A DNA stretch of 64,000 nucleotides from CALGFI01 sp963786805 (lineage in GTDB: Bacteria > Actinomycetota > UBA4738 > HRBIN12). The notes beneath the pieces are model-generated. The model worked only from the letters and a program-made list of their open reading frames with translations, was not told the origin of the DNA and made no database searches. Where the stretch lies: positions 310,001 through 374,000 of the forward strand of contig CAWBAK010000007.1 of the NCBI GenBank assembly GCA_963786805.1. Reading direction: 5' to 3'. A program made the position numbers and the translations under genes. Positions 61,373 to 64,000 of this stretch are shown here, piece by piece (position 1 is the stretch's first letter; each line of letters begins with the position of its first letter).

Positions 61373-64000
61373 CCGCGCTCGACGACGAGGTCCGATCGCT
61401 CCGGGAACGGGTCGCCGAGCTCGAGGCCTCCGAGGCCGGGCGCGAGCGGGCCGAACGGATCCAGGAGGCCCTGTATCGGATCGCCGAGACCGCGAGCACC
61501 GCGGAAGACCTGCACGCGTTCTACACCGAGATGCACCGCATCGTCGGCGAGCTCATGTACGCCGGCAACTTCTATATCGCCCTCTACGACGAGGAGCGCA
61601 GGGCGATCAGCTGGGCGTTCCACGTCGACGAGCTCGACGAGGACTGGCCCGATCCCAACGTCTGGGAGCCGATCGGGACGGGAGACGCGCGCGGGATCAC
61701 CGCGTACATGATCCAGGCGGGGAAGCCGATGTTGCTGTCGAACGAGGACTGGAAGCGACTGATCGCTCGGGGCGAGATCGTGAGGGTCGGCCAGGAGTCG
61801 GTGACCTGGCTCGGGATCCCGCTCCAGTCCGAGGGAAGGACCCGCGGCGCCCTCGTCGTCCAGTCCTACCGGGAGGAGACGGCGCACACGGAGGCGGACA
61901 AGGAGCTGCTGACCTTCGTCGGCCACCACATCGCCTCGGCGCTCGAGCGCACACGACTGATCGACGAGACCCGCCAGCGCAACGCCGAGCTCGCGCTGAT
62001 CAACGACGTCCAGCGTGGCCTCGCGATGAAGCTCGACATGCAGGCGATGTACGACCTCGTCGGGGACCGGCTGCAGGAGATCTTCGACGCGCAGGTCGTC
62101 GACATCGGAGTCCTCGACGAGACCGCCGGGATCATCCATTTCCCGTACACGATCGAGCGAGGCGTCCGGTTCCCCGACGAACCGATCCTGGTCATGGGGA
62201 TCCGCCGGCACGTGCTCGAAACACGGGAGCCACTCTCGATCGGCGAGGGTCTGCCCGATCGGCTCGAGGAGTTCGGCCAGATGCAGGCCGCGATCCAGGG
62301 CGAACCCGCGCGCTCGCTCGTCGCCGTGCCGCTCGTCGTCGGCGCCAGGGCGACCGGAGTGATCACCCTCCAGAACCTCGACCGGGAACACGCGTTCACC
62401 GAGGCAGACGTTCGGCTCCTCGCGACGCTCGCGGGGAGCCTCAGTATCGCGCTCGAGAACGCCAGGCTCTTCGAGGAGACACGGCAGCGCAACGCCGAGC
62501 TCGCGCTCATCAACGACGTCCAGCGCAGCCTTGCCGAGAACCTCGAGATGCAGGCGATGTACGACCTCGTCGGCGATCGTCTCGTCGAGATCTTCGACGC
62601 GCAGGTGGTGGACATCGGCGTCCTCGACCGTGAGACCGAGATGATCCATTACCCCTACACGCTCGAGCGCGGGGAACGCTTCCCGGACGAGCCCACCCCG
62701 ATCGTCGCCGGACCGGGCGCCCACGTGCTGGCGACACGCGAGCCGCTCCTCATCAACGACCGGTTCGAGGATCGGATCCGCGAGTACGGCGGCGGCTACG
62801 TCCAGGGCGAGATGCCCAAGTCGGCGTTGTACGTCCCGCTCGTCGTGGGCGGCGAGGCGACGGGCAGGATCTCCCTGCAGAACCTGGACCGCGAGCAGGC
62901 GTTCAGCGAGGCCGACGTCAGATTGCTCACCACACTCGCGGGGAGTCTCAGCGTCGCACTGGAGAACGCTCGGCTCTTCGAAGAGACGCGGCAGCGCAAC
63001 GCCGAGCTCTCGCTCATCAACGACGTGCAGCGCGGCCTCGCAGAGAACCTCGAGATGCAGACGATGTACGACCTCGTCGGCGACCGCATCCATCAGATCT
63101 TCGATGCCCAGGTCGTCGACATCGGCATCATCGATCGCGAGGATGGGCTCCTCCACTACCCGTACTCGATCGAGCGAGGCGAGCGGTTCCCGGACGAGCC
63201 GACGCCGATCCGTGGCTTCGCTCGTCATGTCATCGAGACGCGCGAGCCGCTGCTCGTCAACGAGCGCCTGGACGAGCGTGCGGCGGAGCTCGGCTCCTCC
63301 GTGATCCAGGGCGAGAACCCCAAGTCGGTCCTGTTCGTCCCGCTCGTCGTCGGTGGTGAGGCGACCGGCAGGATCTCCCTGCAGAACATCGACAACGAGC
63401 ACGCGTTCAGCGAGAGCGATGTTCGCCTGCTCACGACGCTCGCCGGCAGTCTGAGCGTCGCGCTCGAGAACGCTCGGCTCTTCGAGGAGACCCGCCAGCG
63501 CAACGCCGAGCTGGCGCTCATGAACGACGTGCAGCTCGGGCTCGCCGAGAACCTGGAGACGCAGGCGATGTACGACCTCGTGGGCGGAAGGATCGGCGAC
63601 ATCTTCGACGCCCAGACGGTCGACATCGGCGTCGTGGACGAGGCGAACCGCTCGATCTGGTTCCCCTACTCGCTCGAGCGCGGGGTTCGGTTGATCGACC
63701 AACCGATCGAGATCATGGGATTCCGCAAGATCGCCCTGGAGACGAGGGAACCCGTCGTCGTCAACGAGGACATGGAACGGCGGTGCATCGAGGCCGGGAA
63801 CCCGCTCGCGATCGCCGGCGAGCCCTCGAAGTCGTCGGTCTTCGTCCCGCTCCTCGTCGGGAATCGCGGGACGGGCGTGATCTCGCTCCACAACCTGGAT
63901 CGCGAGCACGCGTTCAGCGAGGCCGACGTTCGCTTGCTCACGACGATCGCCGGCAGCTTGAGCGTCGCGCTCGACAACGCGCGGCTGTTCGAGGAGACGC
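61369..64000 (+). CDS. Tandem-GAF-domain protein (3' end outside window)
   Basis: Open from the GTG at 61369 to the window edge, more than 870 residues with no stop. N-terminal coiled coil (EVRSLRERVAELEASEAGRE) and a first, divergent GAF domain (LHAFYTEMHRIVGELMYAGN, NFYIALYDEERRAISW). Then at least four near-identical GAF units joined by the linker RLFEETRQRNAELALINDVQ, which recurs at 61975, 62485, 62992 and 63496, giving periods of 510, 507 and 504 bp, all in frame. Each unit contains MYDLVGDRL, IFDAQVVDIGV and VPLVVGGEATGRISLQNLDR. The output domain lies beyond the edge; a histidine kinase, cyclase or SpoIIE-type phosphatase is possible. Translationally coupled to the REC-cyclase. Confidence 0.88.
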   Translation, partial: MTALDDEVRSLRERVAELEASEAGRERAERIQEALYRIAETASTAEDLHAFYTEMHRIVGELMYAGNFYIALYDEERRAISWAFHVDELDEDWPDPNVWEPIGTGDARGITAYMIQAGKPMLLSNEDWKRLIARGEIVRVGQESVTWLGIPLQSEGRTRGALVVQSYREETAHTEADKELLTFVGHHIASALERTRLIDETRQRNAELALINDVQRGLAMKLDMQAMYDLVGDRLQEIFDAQVVDIGVLDETAGIIHFPYTIERGVRFPDEPILVMGIRRHVLETREPLSIGEGLPDRLEEFGQMQAAIQGEPARSLVAVPLVVGARATGVITLQNLDREHAFTEADVRLLATLAGSLSIALENARLFEETRQRNAELALINDVQRSLAENLEMQAMYDLVGDRLVEIFDAQVVDIGVLDRETEMIHYPYTLERGERFPDEPTPIVAGPGAHVLATREPLLINDRFEDRIREYGGGYVQGEMPKSALYVPLVVGGEATGRISLQNLDREQAFSEADVRLLTTLAGSLSVALENARLFEETRQRNAELSLINDVQRGLAENLEMQTMYDLVGDRIHQIFDAQVVDIGIIDREDGLLHYPYSIERGERFPDEPTPIRGFARHVIETREPLLVNERLDERAAELGSSVIQGENPKSVLFVPLVVGGEATGRISLQNIDNEHAFSESDVRLLTTLAGSLSVALENARLFEETRQRNAELALMNDVQLGLAENLETQAMYDLVGGRIGDIFDAQTVDIGVVDEANRSIWFPYSLERGVRLIDQPIEIMGFRKIALETREPVVVNEDMERRCIEAGNPLAIAGEPSKSSVFVPLLVGNRGTGVISLHNLDREHAFSEADVRLLTTIAGSLSVALDNARLFEET

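Noticed and set aside
61975..63540. Regular ~505-bp repeats as a CRISPR-like or satellite array
   Set aside because: They are in-frame protein domain repeats with codon-level variation; no short repeats with unique spacers.
61159..63909. Long open frame on the minus strand opposite the tandem-GAF gene
   Set aside because: It is antisense to highly repetitive, high-GC coding DNA. Its translation is repetitive, Arg/Asp/Leu-rich low-complexity sequence without recognisable domains, and the plus strand encodes clear GAF domains.

Overview
The window is high-GC, gene-dense bacterial DNA that fits an uncultivated member of the Actinomycetota outside the well-studied genera. The evidence is the gene content: a topA / MFS-thymidylate kinase / holB string as in Streptomyces, a permease / trkA / trkA / OB-fold string that matches the Mycobacterium tuberculosis Rv2690c-Rv2694c neighbourhood, a mycothiol-type maleylpyruvate isomerase domain, F420-type oxidoreductases, a Rv1900c-like hydrolase-cyclase and an RsrA-like anti-sigma factor. 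I saw no rRNA, tRNA, CRISPR array, phage, plasmid or intact insertion sequence. About seventeen genes, including essential ones such as topA and tmk, need one or more single-base frame corrections to give full-length products. The even spread points to a long-read or low-coverage assembly with residual indels rather than to pseudogenes, so frameshifted genes are annotated here over their full span.

Layout. 0-6 kb: holB edge, MFS-tmk fusion, topA, DedA membrane protein. 6.9-23.5 kb is a cation-homeostasis block: HD protein, two tandem KimA-type potassium transporters, a small membrane protein, a divergent KdpD-like kinase and KdpE-like regulator, two TrkA proteins, an OB-fold protein, an H+-pumping pyrophosphatase, an NhaA antiporter, an LCP-family wall enzyme with its membrane partner, and a Na+/Ca2+ exchanger. 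23.5-41 kb is a mixed housekeeping and accessory stretch: MrfA/Hrq1 helicase, LOG-like protein, VOC proteins, M24 peptidase, acetyltransferases, flippase, AlkZ-like glycosylase, orphan histidine kinase, two YCII proteins, SRPBCC and hydrolase, SnoaL-isomerase fusion, LLM oxidoreductase and a lipoprotein.

40.9-43.5 kb holds the most notable locus: an ECF sigma factor, its zinc-binding anti-sigma factor and a SAM-dependent methyltransferase whose reading frame is interrupted by one in-frame TGA exactly where the ArsM family has its conserved cysteine (AWAG-U-VSGAL). A bSECIS-like hairpin follows at the proper distance, so this is a candidate selenoprotein under redox-type sigma control. A divergent membrane protein and a 55-residue cysteine-rich peptide share its promoter region.

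43.5-64 kb is a cyclic-nucleotide and phosphorelay island. It has four apparently intact class III cyclases in different architectures (cyclase-TM-propeller-peptide-binding protein, hydrolase-cyclase, and two REC-cyclases), a 23-codon remnant of a fifth, a membrane histidine kinase with two single-domain regulators, a NarL-type regulator facing a histidine kinase with a degraded ATP site, and a tandem-GAF protein running off the right edge. An M36 metallopeptidase, two secreted cupins and an AlkP-superfamily hydrolase lie among them.
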